Shown: positions 25,433 through 39,549 of the stretch, piece by piece | Layout: every line of letters starts with the position of its first letter | How positions within the stretch are numbered: position 1 is the stretch's first letter | Position numbers and translations under genes: made by a program | Notes under the pieces: generated by a model | Seen by the model: the letters and a program-made list of their open reading frames with translations, nothing else | What the model was told of the DNA's origin: nothing | Databases searched by the model: none | Assembly (NCBI RefSeq): GCF_041260155.1 | Contig: NC_091928.1 | Span: forward strand, 36,365,888-36,429,887 | Length of the DNA stretch: 64,000 nucleotides | Direction: 5' to 3' | Source: Ptychodera flava | Lineage: Eukaryota; Hemichordata; Enteropneusta; Ptychoderidae

Positions 25433-26345
25433 GTGGCGATCTTCCAACAAGCATCACTTAGCAAGAGGACAATAAGTTCCTATTCGTCGGGGGTAAGCTT
25501 ACATGCATGGAAAACGTTCTGCTCGTTGTCAGACTTTTCATTAAGTACGTCTCTGCCTGATGTGTTCGAAGAACTTTTAGTCTATTTCGTTACCCACTGC
25601 GCCACCTTCCTTCACCTTAAACTGTCCACTATTAAACTAGTACTGTATCTAGCTGGAATACACTCCTACTATATTACGGCCATCCCTACCCACGCCTCAA
25701 GAATGTTCTCACGGGGATCCATCGTTTACAAGGTTCAATCACAAGACCACGCCCCCCTATTACATCGGACATCTTCCGGCGCATGTGTAACATCCTTAAC
25801 GAAGGAGTATTCAGCCCATATGTAGACCCTTTGTTGCAATCGGCATTCCTCCTCGCTTTCTTCGGGTTTCTGCGCTGTAATGAGTTCACATCCGCCACTC
25901 ATAAGTTTGACCGTTAGTGGAATCCAACAGACGGGTCTCCTGTCTGTCAGTACGACTGAAGTCTTCAAAAACTGACCAATTTCGCCGCGGCTTCGACCTG
26001 CGCCTCTTCCCCACGGGTACCGCGATCTGTCCTGTTTCCGCATTACTCCGTTTCATGTCTGTCCGTCAAGCAATGTCTGCCACTGCATCCGAACCACTTT
26101 TTCTCCTGCCAGAAAGAACGCCATTAGACCGCCACACGTTCACAGCATTTCTACGGACTGTTTTATCTCGTATCGGTCTACAACCAGATTTATTCGCCGG
26201 CCATTCCTTCCGCATTGGGGCAGCCACTTCAGCCGCAGCTACTGCTATAGATTTACCGTTTCATTTTGTGCTTTTATTTTATAACTTTGTCGGTGTTTCC
26301 CTCCTTCTTTTTTCAATAAAGCCTCTCCTCTTTCCCTTAACTTAG
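25433..26345 (+). pseudogene. Tyrosine recombinase fragment, copy 2
   Basis: Same frame as copy 1 but broken elsewhere. Bases coding for the MNGHRNPL segment are deleted near 25,675, and a TAG lies near 25,915. The 3' part is open and reads GHSFRIGAATSAAATAI, which preserves the HxxR box of tyrosine recombinases. As in copy 1 the sequence runs into R1 before any catalytic Tyr. The two copies have independent lesions. Confidence 0.75.
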
Positions 26346-27105
26346 CAGTGGTGTATTCACAAAGTGGAATCTGTGTTGTATCACAGATGTGCTTTGTGAT
26401 TACATCTAGCTAATCTGCCTACCCTACATCTTCACCTCCTCTCCCTTAGCCAATCAGCTCTTCTACCTCTGACTGATATCAATCTTCCTTCCCGGCTAAT
26501 CAGCCACTTTTAATTTGCACACGACACTGCATCATCAAGCCTTTGTCTCATCGCTCCCATTTATTCATTCATTCATTCATTTAACCGCTGGGTTCATGTC
26601 ACATCGGCTCGGTCAATCCCGCTGCAACCCCCCTTTCTCCTCCTCGCTTTTTCCCTTTCTCTCAAGTGTTCGGGCTTTGGATGCCATCCTGACCCCCATT
26701 TCTCGGGAATTCCACTCCTGTCCCACAATTCGGCCTCTCATGATGGATTCATCATCAAGGTCATTCAGACCTTGACCCCAAGATCACCAACGACCATCCT
26801 CTGCTGCTTGACTGAAGGGGCCCTCTCCCACATGTTTTGCTCATATTTTTATTGAAGGTTAGTTTGCTACTTCTATTTTGATTGTTTTCTGTATTGTAAG
26901 TTTTGATAGTACCTAGCCTTTTTTTGCTTGAGATCAGCTGAGGGCTACTTTAGCTTTGTAACTGTGTAGTTCCATGCCCTTTACTGCTATAGATTTGCCG
27001 TTTCATTTTGTGCTTTTATTTTATAACTTTGTCGGTGTTTCCGTTATTCCTTTTGCAATAAAGCCTCTTCTCTTTCCCTCAACTTAGCGGTGGTGTGTTC
27101 ACAAA
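25433..27105 (+). mobile_element. Tyrosine-recombinase-bearing insertion, copy 2
   Basis: A 1,673-bp duplicate of the insertion at 10,095-11,811, with the same 12-bp flanking repeat (25,421-25,432 and 27,106-27,117). R1 is at 26,243-26,361 and R2 at 26,985-27,103. Both repeats start TGCTATAG, end TTCACA and contain AATAAA. It was copied with the spacer, not inserted independently. Confidence 0.7.
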
Positions 27106-27167
27106 TGAGTAAATGCTAACTTTTTACATTCCGCTTCTACCACGAAGAAAAATCAGTTCGGGTCGAA
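27106..27167 (-). pseudogene. Relic P450 heme exon, N-terminal part (spacer A-B)
   Basis: Second copy of the 11,812-11,873 fragment, reading RFDPN-like sequence on the minus strand next to TGAGTAAATGCT. It lies about 470 bases downstream of the real last exon of gene B. Confidence 0.7.
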
Positions 27168-27637
27168 TCGGTGAATCTTAGCGAAGCACGTTTTATTAAT
27201 GCAGGGTAACTCAACGTTACATTTTTAGTACTGGTCTTTTATGGCTATACAGTACCTTCGCTGAAAGATGGCGCGCATACAAAGAAGGCTATGTGACCAT
27301 AAACCTTATTAAATTTAATGTGTAATGGATTCAAGACGTAACATCTGTGCTAAACAAATATGGTTCGCCAAATACATATTTGCAGAGTTCCAAATTAATT
27401 TCAAAGTAATTGGCACATTTTTGAACGTCATTTGCACTTTAAAGCACCTGAAAAAACCGACACTCTATATGTATACCGCAGGCAGTATAAGAAAGATTCA
27501 GAGTAATTTTTGAATAAACTGTTGTGCTCAAAATAAGAGACACAAAGAAATTTGATACAGTCTGTTTTGGATTTCTCTTGTAAGTTTATCATTCGCTACA
27601 CCATTTTCGATTTGAGAAGATCTGTGTTACGGAGTTG

Positions 27638-27890
27638 TCATTCTCTTTTTTCTAACGTGATCTTAATTTCATCGCTCGGCAATGTAACAAAACCATACAT
27701 TCGTTTTATATTTTTACATCCCACTAGATGAAATTTGAACTTTCTACAAAGTGTTGCAAATAGCACCGAAGCCTCGGCGTCGGATACACGATATCCCGGA
27801 CAGATCCTCTTTCCAGCGAATCCAAACGGAGAATATGCCAACTTGTGACGCTCTGCAAGTTTTTCAGGGAGAAATCGGTCCGGGTCGAAC
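27638..27890 (-). CDS. Gene B exon 11: intact heme-binding exon
   Basis: Starts after an AG acceptor at 27891-27892 and ends at TGA. Encodes [11 protein letters not shown], then [20 protein letters not shown] and a C-terminal strand region. It is the intact reference for gene A's broken exon and for the older relic exons in the spacers. Confidence 0.9.
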
Positions 27891-30800
27891 CTGTGTATGA
27901 AAGTGAAGTAAGATTTATTAATTAGAATTCATCGATAGGAAGTGAGTGTTGAACTTTTATTTTATTTTCGGAATAAGCGAGAGTTTACAGATGTATGCAC
28001 AAATCAGTTTTCATCACGACATAGCATATCACATGCTTAGCCATCCAATTTTTGCTAATTATTTTCTGCTTAGGGCCCAGGTCGTCCGGTTGAGAATACA
28101 AACCTTCACCTTGGCTTCATTTGGCATCGACTTACTTTATAAGATAATGATGTATTACATGAAGATCACCATTTTCACAAAATTATGTGTGTGTATATCA
28201 CGGTGGTTAAATGAACGGTCGTTACAATATTTTGTAATATAATTTTACATGACTTTTTAACTTGTTAAAACTTTTGGCCTTGAAAGGGCGGGGAGTCACC
28301 CTTCGGACGTCACAATACTGTGGGTATCGCACTGTTTTTCGACGGTCAATCACTTTTTAATGTCGAGGGAAAAGACTGATCACCTCCTATATCATATGAT
28401 TCCATGTCGTATCATCAGAATGAGAGTCAGTCGGAATGCAACGTACACAGCCTACGGCGAAGTAAAAACGACACGAGCCCTTGACATATATATTGCCAAT
28501 CAGCAAAAATCAAAATGTTCATGGACCGTTTTTTCCGTGATCACCGTCATGCGATATCGTGCAAAGTTTAGAAATAGATACACATATTACCTAAAATATA
28601 TTGATATCTGATATTGAGAATGACCTGCTTTCCATTTGTTGCTTTTTTATTTTGGAGTTGATTTCGCAAAATGAAGACTTTGAGAACTGCACAAAAGCTT
28701 AAACAAAGTGATGTAATTTTAAGAGTTGGAAAGCCCGTCCCGGAGTGCAATCTACGTTTTAAAGTTCAGATATACCTTTCTGGGTCGGGCCATATGGTCT
28801 TGTCTGCCAAAACAACACCCAGGGCGTGTACTACTCCAGCCTGAAAAGACAAGAGAGATAAAACACATTTTATCATACATTAATTTTATCATACATTAGT
28901 ATCATCGAAAGCTTAAAGAACTCTTCCGACTCTATACGGGATAATAATCAAATTTGATTGACTCGATGAACAAGAGTTAAGGAAGAATTTGGCCAAAACT
29001 TATACCCTCATTTTAGCGGAAACGGTCAAATTGATATGCAGGGCCGTTACACTGCAGAGCAATCATATTTAAGTGTATTTTTCAATTAAAATGTATGCGT
29101 CTCGAAAGTAGAAGACTCAAACGTTTGCTCAAACTTTCCTCGAGGAATCTTTCATTCGTTCTCTTTCAAAATCAGGAATGAAAATCAGGGGTCAGTGTAC
29201 CAATCTTAGTACTAGAGAAAGAAGATACCAATTTTTCACCGATATTTTGAATACAAAATGGCCGCTATCCCTTTGTTAACTCAATGCAAAACATTACATA
29301 TCGATTTTCTGAATAAACTCAGACAGTTAAAGTTTTTCTTACGCCATGGTCTTCAAAATGATCCCCGAGAAGTGGTAAATCAGAAAATGGCAAAAGTTTG
29401 AGAGTCCGAATATATGTCCCCCGAGGCGCATATTTAGATTGACTTAATCAGACTTCTGATACGCATTTGATACAGTTGCCCTTAATTTGAAATGTAAAAC
29501 ACCCTACAACTCCTAATAAGTATTGCTTCTTACTCCTTTTGGAATAGTGTAATCCAACACTTTCATGTCCGCTTCGTAATTCACTCTTGCAGCAAATGGG
29601 GCAAGTACAGCACAGCGTAGGGTTTCATCAACAACTCTCTTGAGGTATCTGTTAAAAGAACATTTGGCATCTCTTTTACCTTTTGGTAAACTTTTTTACT
29701 GCAGGCCTAGAGAGTAAAGTGTCCGTACGCTACAAAGCTTATACGTTTGCTGGATATTACAAGTAAATTTTATGTGCAGAAAACTGTTTAAGCAAACTTG
29801 ACTTGACACAATCCCAAAGAAGCAATATCTACTGACAAGGTCACCATTTCAACAAAATACTGCAATCGCTTAGAAAAAATCCATTATGACAAGTAGAAAT
29901 GGAAAAGTATTGCATTTGACGGTTGTTTATGGAACTTTTAATGTAGCCGAGGTAGTTCTCTTTGACGTAAAGTTAAGCGATACATCGCCTTTAAGATGGT
30001 ATATATGTACGAGAATTGGGAGTGAAAAAGCAACATGATTTCTTTAAGATATAATTTATAAACTCAATGACCACCTCAAAATCTTTTTACTTGTGCATCC
30101 AGCTAAGTGAGTGTACGTCAAATATCGACCGTTGGTATTAAAAAAATGAGTTTTAAAATGTTACCAAGTGGGAGTGCCTCTTTAATACTCGTCTGAAAGT
30201 CGAAAAAAACGTATATAATAGAGTGATTACCTTAACTGACTTTGGTTTTGAAAAGCAACATTTCGTTCATTCCCGAGGACTTCGACTAGTTCTTCGTGAA
30301 GCTTGTCCTGTATTTCCATGTCTTGTGCCAAAAAGTATATCGCCCATACAAGCACTAGGAGAAAGAAGTTGAATCCTGGGTGACATGTAGGTTTATTGGA
30401 GCATGAATTTTGATTAGTTTAAATACCAACAATAACCAGTGTCTTGTCAGATTTAGAAGCTTTGCTAAAGTCACAGGGATGGTAAGGCATATAATCTGCA
30501 AGTTAGAGATGTTAGATATTCATCATATTAGGTGCAATAGACACATACATCTTATTACATCTTTATCATTACCATGCAAAGCTTACAAAAATTGGCCACT
30601 GCATCAAAACGTGATAATACAAATAAATTCACACTAATTTGTTCACTGTATTACAGAATAATACATGTAAATTCACATGAGTCCACATGAATACAGGCGT
30701 AAAGCCGTTTTTGGCAATTTTTTTTATATTTTGTCGTCTGTTTCTTGCTATCTTAATGGGTGTTTTTTCCCCGTTCCGTTTTATTTTTTCTGTTTTTTAA

Positions 30801-33800
30801 TGTACATATTGTATTTTCTTGCATCTCGACACTGTGTGAGAAGAGTCTTTAGCTCTACAGTCTATCGAGTTTAAATAAAGTTTAATAGCAATAATGACAA
30901 TAATAATAATGTAAGCGTGCTGAATACAAGCAACGGATTCTGACTGTATTCATCTATATATGCACTATTCAGCTAAAATACAAGCAATAATCCATGCTAT
31001 GCTGTAAGTATTATGGGGTTTTCACGCAGTGTGCCTCTGTACATAAAATAAATGCTAGTACATCGACATAACCAATCTTGTTAACACATGAGCATATGTG
31101 GTTTCATCAAATATTGTGATTTTTGTAAAGGTTAGGGCGATGTAACAAGAACTTTATCAAGGATGATAATATTGAACACGCAAGTACGTTAAGGCATGGG
31201 TTTCATACTTAATATTTTACAGCAGGTAAGGATGAAGTTTTTTAGAAAGTTCTGATAGAAATAACTTTAATAATTGCAACAATAAATGTCTATCAGTATG
31301 TATAGACAGAATTTTAGCAAAAATTTAGATTTTGACGAAGTCACGTAATCAACAGGCTATATTTGCTAGCAAAAATCACATATTGGAATAAAGAATATAT
31401 TTCAACTTCGAGACAAAAATTTATTTAAACTTAATCGTTAATATATATTAAGTAGAATAAAGTATTGACCAGAAAACACAAGACACGGTCCATGAACAGG
31501 CTTGAACAGCGTCCAGGAAGCGCGTGCAAAGTGTTTAAAAAGTGAAAAAAGTCAAACGAGTTACAAGCAGCCGGGTAAGGCGCGACAGATTTGAAGTTTA
31601 GAGGTTACAACTTTGAATAATTATTACTTCTTCTGAGGGCGCTCTATACAGGCGCGCTCCCAAAGGGACACCGTAAAAGCTCGTGTAAACGACCACTAAC
31701 AAATTCAAAACCATTAACTTTTCACAAGATTTTTCTTCAAAAACCTAAAAAATAGAGCAACATTTTACATTTTTCGGACATTTTTAAATATTTCATACAT
31801 ATTTCATATTTTTATTCAGGCCATGGTGTCTGTTATGTTGAATGATAATTGCTCTTTCACAATATGCAGAAGAGACAGAGATGTTGAGCATACATGTTGA
31901 AAGTTTTTAAAATCTATGAATTTAGCGGGGAAATGTGACAGTCTTGTTTTGGTCACGCCACTGTGTCAGTCAACATTATTTATATTCTATCTGTTTAGGG
32001 ATAATAAAACAAAGGAGCGGACAAAATTTCAATCAATTCTGACCTTATCCCTTGAAAAAAATACAGTCCGGTATGTTTTCTACAGTGTCCCATTCCTTAA
32101 CGTACTTGCGCGAATATCCAGGGGAATATTTTATTTACTTACTGTAGGCAGTAGTATGGTAACCACCAAGGAAGAACAGGGAAGCGTCGCTGAACAATAG
32201 TTCGTCAGTTGCGCAGAAATCAATGAGAACGTCAAGGAAGTTCCTGTCTTCCTCCCTTAGTGGAGGATTGTCACGTCGGTGTTGAATTGCTTCTTGTATC
32301 AGCCCACGCCAGGCATTCAAGGCTGAAAAATGGAGCAAAAATTTAAAGTTAGGTTTTCACTAATAGTATCACTCGTAAACCTGGTAGTTTTTCTGATGGC
32401 TTGGTTTGTCTATCTGTTTGTTTATGTGTTTGAAATACTGGACGGATCCAATATGGATGACCAAGATCAAAAAATGCATGGAAACGGAGAAAGGTTTATT
32501 TACGCCAACAACATTTAGGTTCAATATATATTTTAGAAGGCATTACGAAACCATGACTTAACACCATTCTGATAAATGACTTCCCAAACAGGATGTTTTG
32601 CTTAACTCAACATTGTGTTGCAGGCGTACTCTTAATTGAATTATTGCATCGCCTAATAAATGTTGGAGTGGTTTAGGGACTTCGCTGCTAAACATTGAGG
32701 AGATAGAAGGATGTGATGTACATCTGTCAGATTAAAGAACTTAATTTTATAACTCTACCACTGTCTAAATCCATACTGGCTGTAATACGCTCTTCTAGAT
32801 ATGCGAAAATAAATTAGCATGCTAATATTCTATGGCTGACTTTGCGTCTGTAACAACATTTGACAATTTGCTAGGGGTAAAAGAATGGAAGTGCAGATCG
32901 CCGTCTTTCTAATAAATTATTTTCAAGTAACGCCTTGTTTGCGATCACAATTGCCGTAATCTTCAAAACAGAAGGCGTTTGATCCAGCATGTGTACCGTA
33001 TGCTGATATTATATCCTACGAGAATCATACAGCCTCCAGTGGAAGATCCCCGCTGGTATTTGAATTGTAGCCTATGTAGAAGCTTGGATTGGGTGTAAGA
33101 TTATGGTTACAGCCACGTCGGCTTGTTGTTGAGAGTATAGTACAGATTACATAACAAACCCGTATTGAATTTCTCTTCATTTGCAGGTCCAACGTTAGAC
33201 ATCTTCTGGTTAAGCGCCTCCATGGTCTGGAAAGGATCATGAACAAAGGTGAATGCTTGACTCGATCGATCTTAGTTTGATGGACAGTGAAATTCGTCCA
33301 CTGTAATCCCCTTAACTTTCACTAACTTGTTTCCAACCAACAGATGACAAAGCTTCATCAAATAATATATGGCTTAAGTGACAACGTTTCAATATGGTTA
33401 TTCCTGTTGATGACGATAGCTTATTCGTTTTTTTTATTTGGATAATACCAGTGCATAATTTACAGATTCGCTCCTTGGTAGTAGCTAGGTAGTGTGAGTA
33501 TCGTAAGAGCTATTAATTTACACCTGCGTCTGTAACCTTGGGAGTTTCGTCGTACAGTAAGTTACGGTATCAGAGGACGCTGAGTCCGATAACTGAAACG
33601 CGGTGTACAATAACTTTAGGGAACATTTGGTTTTTTTGTTACGGGGAGGGGGCGGGTCGATGGAATTTGAGCGAAAATGAAATTTCTAAAATTTGACCCC
33701 CCCTCCCCAATTCATCAATTGTAAAATGTGACCCCCTCCCCCCAAAAATAAATTCATCAGATTTGGTTCATTAACCCTTCGCACCCTATGGCCCTGGGCT

Positions 33801-35272
33801 GAAACATTAGGCCCTTCAAAAGTGTTTGCAAGAAAAAGAGTTACCCACCCCTTGAATTTTCATGCACAAAACCAGCGACCCTACCCCACATGTCACAGTC
33901 AGTATCAATAATATCTTAATTGAATTATAATTTTCCATTTGACCTTTGAACTTTCACAGAATCCTTTTTGAACTTTACAAATAATCACTGGGTGAAATTC
34001 CAATATTGGTTTTTCAGATCTGCTCTTTGTAATAATAATATTCTCGTCACGTACATTTATATCTATCGTCAAACTTTTTTAAAACACTGATTTTAATAGC
34101 TAGTTTGTATTGTAAAAACAATATTCAAAGTTTCCTCACATACCACAATGTATGGAGAATCAACATTTTTGTTGAAATTCCAAAATGAAATTTCTTGCAC
34201 ACACATGAACTTGTAATCGCCCAAATCTAATCAAGTACACTAACATCAATAATCAAGAATACATAAATACACAGATTTAGCTAGTTTTGTATTAAAAAAA
34301 TATTCATAGCTTCTCATAGACTACTCATAGATTATGTATGGAGGACCAAGCAACATTTCGGTGAAATTGGACTAACAAGGTTTATTATAATAAATTAATC
34401 GCAAAATACCGGGATTTGTCCGTCTCGGACAATACCTCCACTGTACGATGTACTCGGACATAAATACCGATATTTTTTGAATAACCTTATATTATCACAA
34501 TTGTTATACTCTATGCACTCTTACTAGTCTAATACCTTGAATCCGATCTGCACTAAATTGCAGCGCCAACAACATTTCAGATGGTTCCCTACATCCTCAA
34601 TGATCTGCACAATATGTAAGATAAATGCACTTACAGTCTCGTAGGTGTCGCAGAGCTCTATGACTTTCTCTTCGTCTTTGAAGACGTCACCATAAGACAC
34701 CCTTCCGAAAGCCCTGCTTACATAAGATGATAAGTGTGGCTGCAGTGGAATATTTTCACCGGAAGGAACGGAATAAAGTTTCTCCACTGTATCATTAGCC
34801 ACCTTTGAAAGAAAGAACAGTGTAAGTGACCAGCGGTAAGTCAATAGTTCGGAATACAGGACGTACGTACGTAGCGTACGCGATTACAGTGCATGTATGA
34901 ATGTATGTATGTATGTTGTATGTATGTATGTATGTATGTATGTATGTATGTATGTATGTATGTATGTATGTATGTATGTATGTATGTATGTATGTATGTA
35001 TGTATGTATGTATGTATGATGTATGTATGTATTATGTATGTATGTATGTATGTATGTATGTATGTATGTATGCATGTATATATGTAATATTACGTACGTA
35101 CGTACGCACGCACGCACGCACGCACTATGTATGTATGTATGTATGTTGTATGTATGTATGTATGTATGTATGTATGTATGTATGTATGTATGTATGTATG
35201 TATGTATGTATGTATGTATGTATGTATGTATGTATGTATGTATGTATGTATGTATGTATGTATGTATGTATG

Positions 35273-35304
<32 letters not shown>

Positions 35305-38300
35305 TGTATGTATGTATGTATGTATGTATGGTATGTATGATGTATATATATACATATAGCTACGTTCGTACGTGCGTGTGTGTACGCAGGTATGTATGCT
35401 TTTTTCATCTACGTTTCTTTCATGGATGATTTAAGGATGGGGATTTGGCCGAGCTGTTTCGACTGGTATACCTTCGCTAGGTGACGTGGTGCTATACGTT
35501 GTGGGTTCGAATCACATTGAAAATCTACTGAATTTCACAATGGTGTCAAAATTACATACGCGATTACTTGAACTTTAGTATGTGTAACTACGTGCATGTT
35601 TATATGTAGACAAATATAACATGAAACTTATAATCATTGTATGTTAAACCCGGCGTTTTGAACGCACTGTTCAAAGCTGTTTCGTGTAGAATTGTTTTAA
35701 TTAGAAAGTTAGTTAGTGTTTGTTCCTGAAGATGTAAGCGTACGTGTCATTTTAAAAATCAAAATGTCAAATCTTCTCGTGACTTATTGTAGAGGAATAA
35801 CGGATACTGTTGTTTTCACAAGTACATGAATATAATTCGTACTATTTTACCTCTTGAATACGTCTGTAGTAATTCTTCACGGCCTCATTTTGGAATGCAA
35901 CATCATATATCTTCCGTCTGTGTTTGCCTTCTTTACCATTGGTTGTTTGGAGGCTGATATCACCGATTAATGGCGTCAGAAAATCAAACAGCTCAACTGC
36001 AAGGGGGCAAATCAGTCATTTGGAAATTTTTAATACGTTTTGAAACATTAACGTACTTCATCGTCTTCACTGTTTCATTTCCATGTCAAGTAATGGCGAG
36101 GTTTAACAAGGGCATTAATGTAGATGTAATATCGTAACGGTGCCATGGCCTATCGATCGCGCTCGGGTCAAGGATCATCGCCAAAAGAATCGCTACGAGC
36201 CACCCCATAGACTTTTTTGGTAGCTAGTAGGCACCATTTTACAAGTGGTATAGCCATAAAACGATGACATGAAATCGCCGAACACAAAACGCAGACGACT
36301 TGTAATTATGGCACTTTGTTTTGTGCAGGGCAATTGGACGTCATCACTTTGTGGCTATACCACTTGTGTAATGATGCCATTTACTACAACACCGATCGGT
36401 GTCGCTGATTTAGCTCATAAAATAATAAAGTTGATTAATCTTTGAATAAATCAATATGCACCTACTTTATCACAGACTATCTACGACTCACCACCTCCTC
36501 TTACTCCTGCTAACTAAGTTGACTGAAACAACATGTATTTTCAATCATTTATCGGTGAGCCGTCGACGGTTTCTGCAAAAATTTGAATTTTTGACCTCCA
36601 ACGTATTCACCACGTTTTAGGCGAGATCGAGAGGGTAAACGAGTCCGTCGACTGCTCACAGGAAAATGGTTATTTCTTCATATGGATATTCATTCAAAGA
36701 TTAATAGATTTCATTATGTTGCCAGCTAAATCAGCGACACCCTTCGGTGTCCTAGTAAACTACCAAAACGTCTATGGGGTGGCCAGCAGCTATTCTGCGG
36801 GGATGACCCTGTGTCCCGAGCGCGATCGATTCGCACAGCACCACTGCGATATCACATGTATTTCAATCATACTTTATCGCAAAGCGAGGCAGTAACTGTA
36901 CAAAATCTGACACCCTGGCATTGGCTTTGTACATTTGGTTTGTCTCTGTTGTTCTTGCCTTTAAAAAGTATAACGTTCGAAGAGCTCCTTAAATAACCCT
37001 TTCTTGCGACTAGCGCCCCGTTGTGTTTTCTTGTCTCGTTTTCGCTTTTAAAATATCGTTTAGTTTGAAAGTATCCGCACGATTTAGCATAACTTTTGTT
37101 TATAGTATTTACAAGAAAAAAAGATCAAATTTTATGATCTGCATCAGTTCTCGTACGAACTCGCAATTAGGGCCACTCTATGGTTGCACTTCACAAAACC
37201 AAAAAGGTGACTTTTATGTCAGCTTCTCTGTGATAATTAAGCAATTTGAACTCACAGAAATATTTCTAAATAATTTAAAGCATGTTTAGCCTGAATTTGT
37301 CTTGGTAATATTGGATGTTAATTCACCTACCAGGTCTGTCAAATAGTTTGATGTGATCCTTCCAGGCTTCGGGTGATGCCAGACTGACGTAATAATGCTT
37401 GCCATACCAGAATGACGCAACACGGCCATATTTGTCATGTAACTTGAATAAAAAGTCGGGAAAACCACCTGCTTCCGTGATGTCTTGTAAATTGCCCTCC
37501 CTAGTTATGAAAAATATTACTTGTAATATGGTGATTATTTTTACGATATAGTAAAAATTTTAATTATTAATTAAGTATTACAACATGATAAATGTTTTGT
37601 TACTTCGAAAAAACACTTCTTCGATAGGTACTGATTCAAATCTATTCGCTCGAAATACACATTTGATTTGTCTGCAATGACCTCAACGGCAAACGCTTTC
37701 GGACCACGTACCTACATCACCATGCCATCGCGTAAAGCATGAAACCACCAACCGAACAAAAATACTGAAAAATTATTAGGAGTGACAGCTACCCTTGTCA
37801 AATGCTCATACATATCTCAACTTGCAAATCGATAAACCTACTCAGGGTGTCGTTTCTCCATTCCTGGTATTTTCTTCCCTGTTGAAAATTTTTCTTCAGC
37901 ATTTGCGACTTTGTCACCATCCTGCAAAACACGAGTAAAGGATAAGTTTCTTTGTTGTTTGCAAAACATAGCATATGAAACATTATACATTTGAGTCAAC
38001 TCATTTTGGCTAGCGATGAATTCCGGAACAGTTACATTTAAATATATACCATTTACATGTTTGCCAGTTCAAACTAAAATTTGAATTCTTACGCCATAAC
38101 ATCTTCAAAATAACTGAAATTTCCCATATATCTGTTGAGATCTCGAAGGTTTGGTGCAAGCAATGCGCGACGTCATTGTTATTGGCTCCATTGCTTGTGA
38201 ATTTGTTCCTAGCATGGTTTCAACTGGCTCAGTTCAAACATTTCGCGACCCTAAGTACAGGTTTAACACGTCTAGACCCTGTAATCGGGGGTGAGGTGGG

Positions 38301-39549
38301 TAATATATCATCATGATCGTACTGTAAACGTTCAGGCCCGTGTCAATGCTCATCAAATATCTATAACACCCTGGAGCATAAAAACTACCCTGTAACACAT
38401 ATGTGGCAGTATGCAATTGTCAAGAACATTCTGGGACTTGTAAGTGGCAGAAAAAGAAAAGTCGCCAATATCTCGCAAATGTTCGCCTCTTGAACCTGAG
38501 ATCATTGCCGATGACGTGATTTCGGAGGTTATATCCATGCTTTAGAAAAGCATCAAGGATATAAATTATTAGTTTCCATTGATTTAAGCAAGAAATAATA
38601 CTAATTTATGGAATTTAATATTTCATTTTACACTTGAGTATATGTAAAAAAGAAGCAAGTTTTGTTTTGCATTGTCTATTCTCACTTTTAAAAAGCAGGG
38701 GTCAAAAGATTGACTTTCAAAAACGTAGTTAAAATCAAGATAAACAAAATTGAAATGACTGTTATTCAAAATTTAAGAGGACTTATATTGCCAAATTGTT
38801 GTGTCGTTATATCGTATTTCAAAAAACTGAAAATTTCACAAAATATGACACTGCCGGAGCGGAGTTAAATGTTGAAATGTTGAAATCCCGGGAAAATCAA
38901 CCAAACAGGATTTGCATTAATGAGTATTCATTTACATGTCCTTCTTGCCCAACTGCAATGCGACTGCTTACCATAAAAGAAGAAGTACCCAGCTAACATT
39001 ATCAATAAATATTGGTCGATTAATTTATGGAAATTGAATGAATCTCTGCAAAAAAGTGACATTGAGCAAAATACGCTGTGTTGTGTGCAACAGCGCCACC
39101 ATAAGTCTAAGTCTGTATCCAACTGTACTATGTATTGAAAGATTACTTGTTGCTTTGATTGGCGAATTCTATAAGATCAGGAAATCTTGCCACTGTATGC
39201 CACTCATGAAGCCTTGACTGAGCTGAGCTATATCCACAGTTGTTTGTGGTTAAGTACAAGGTTAACGCCACTCTGTCGTGCATAACAGCTAAGAGGGGCG
39301 TTCGCCGTACGCTTAACTGCAAACGACCGTTACCAAAGGCAATAGCAGTCACTTGGCAGCCTACTTCTAAAAGATCGCGCACATCAGGGTTCTTGAAGTA
39401 CTAGGCCTACTTATACATGAAACGAATTCACTAAAGATTACAAATTAGCTTACCTTTGAAGAGCGAGCTGTGAACATCGGTCTTAGGAATTGATATAGAA
39501 TCGAAATGACGACAATAGCCACAGCAACTAAAACAGCCACATTCGCCAT
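27638..39549 (-). CDS. CYP20-like cytochrome P450, gene B (complete, 11 exons)
   Basis: Exons on the minus strand: 39454-39549, 37842-37921, 37331-37500, 35851-35996, 34635-34802, 33160-33226, 32143-32322, 30231-30354, 29534-29648, 28776-28840 and 27638-27890. They sum to 1,464 nt (487 residues plus TGA), a normal P450 length, with no internal stop and consistent intron phases. Visible parts: hydrophobic anchor 1-24, hinge with IPGMEKRHP near 50, I-helix GGYHTTAY near 295-302 (not the usual AGxDT), K-helix ExxR at E352-R355, FDPDRF at 405-410, and heme loop [11 protein letters not shown] with Cys434. Similarity to CYP20A1 runs end to end, including the C-terminal YGFVTLPSDEIKITLEKRE. A membrane-bound monooxygenase is expected; the substrate is unknown for the family. 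It could be the only functional gene in this stretch of the array. Confidence 0.9.
33613..34372. other. Sequence unique to gene B intron 5, with local tandem duplication
   Basis: Homology between genes A and B stops at 18,598 / 33,612. The B-specific stretch has G-rich and C-rich runs (near 33,645 and 33,705) and two related blocks about 183 bases apart (34,098-34,185 and 34,280-34,372). Homology to genes A and C resumes at AATTGGACTAACAA. No gene seen. Confidence 0.6.
34860..35400. repeat. (TATG)n microsatellite in gene B intron 4
   Basis: Over 500 bases of TATG units with small interruptions and a CGTA/GCAC block near 35,095-35,125. Longest array of the three introns. Confidence 0.95.
35434..35540 (+). 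mobile_element. tRNA-like SINE in CYP20 intron 4 (gene B)
   Basis: The best-preserved A-box-like stretch (GGGGATTTGGCCGAGCTG) and GGTTCGAATC near 35,506. Same intron position as in genes A and C. Confidence 0.55.
36125..36865. repeat. Foldback element in CYP20 intron 3 (gene B)
   Basis: Third copy, more diverged, with the inner hairpin at about 36,232-36,376. Keeps CGATCGCGCTCGGGTCAAG on the left and its inverse near 36,820. Confidence 0.65.
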
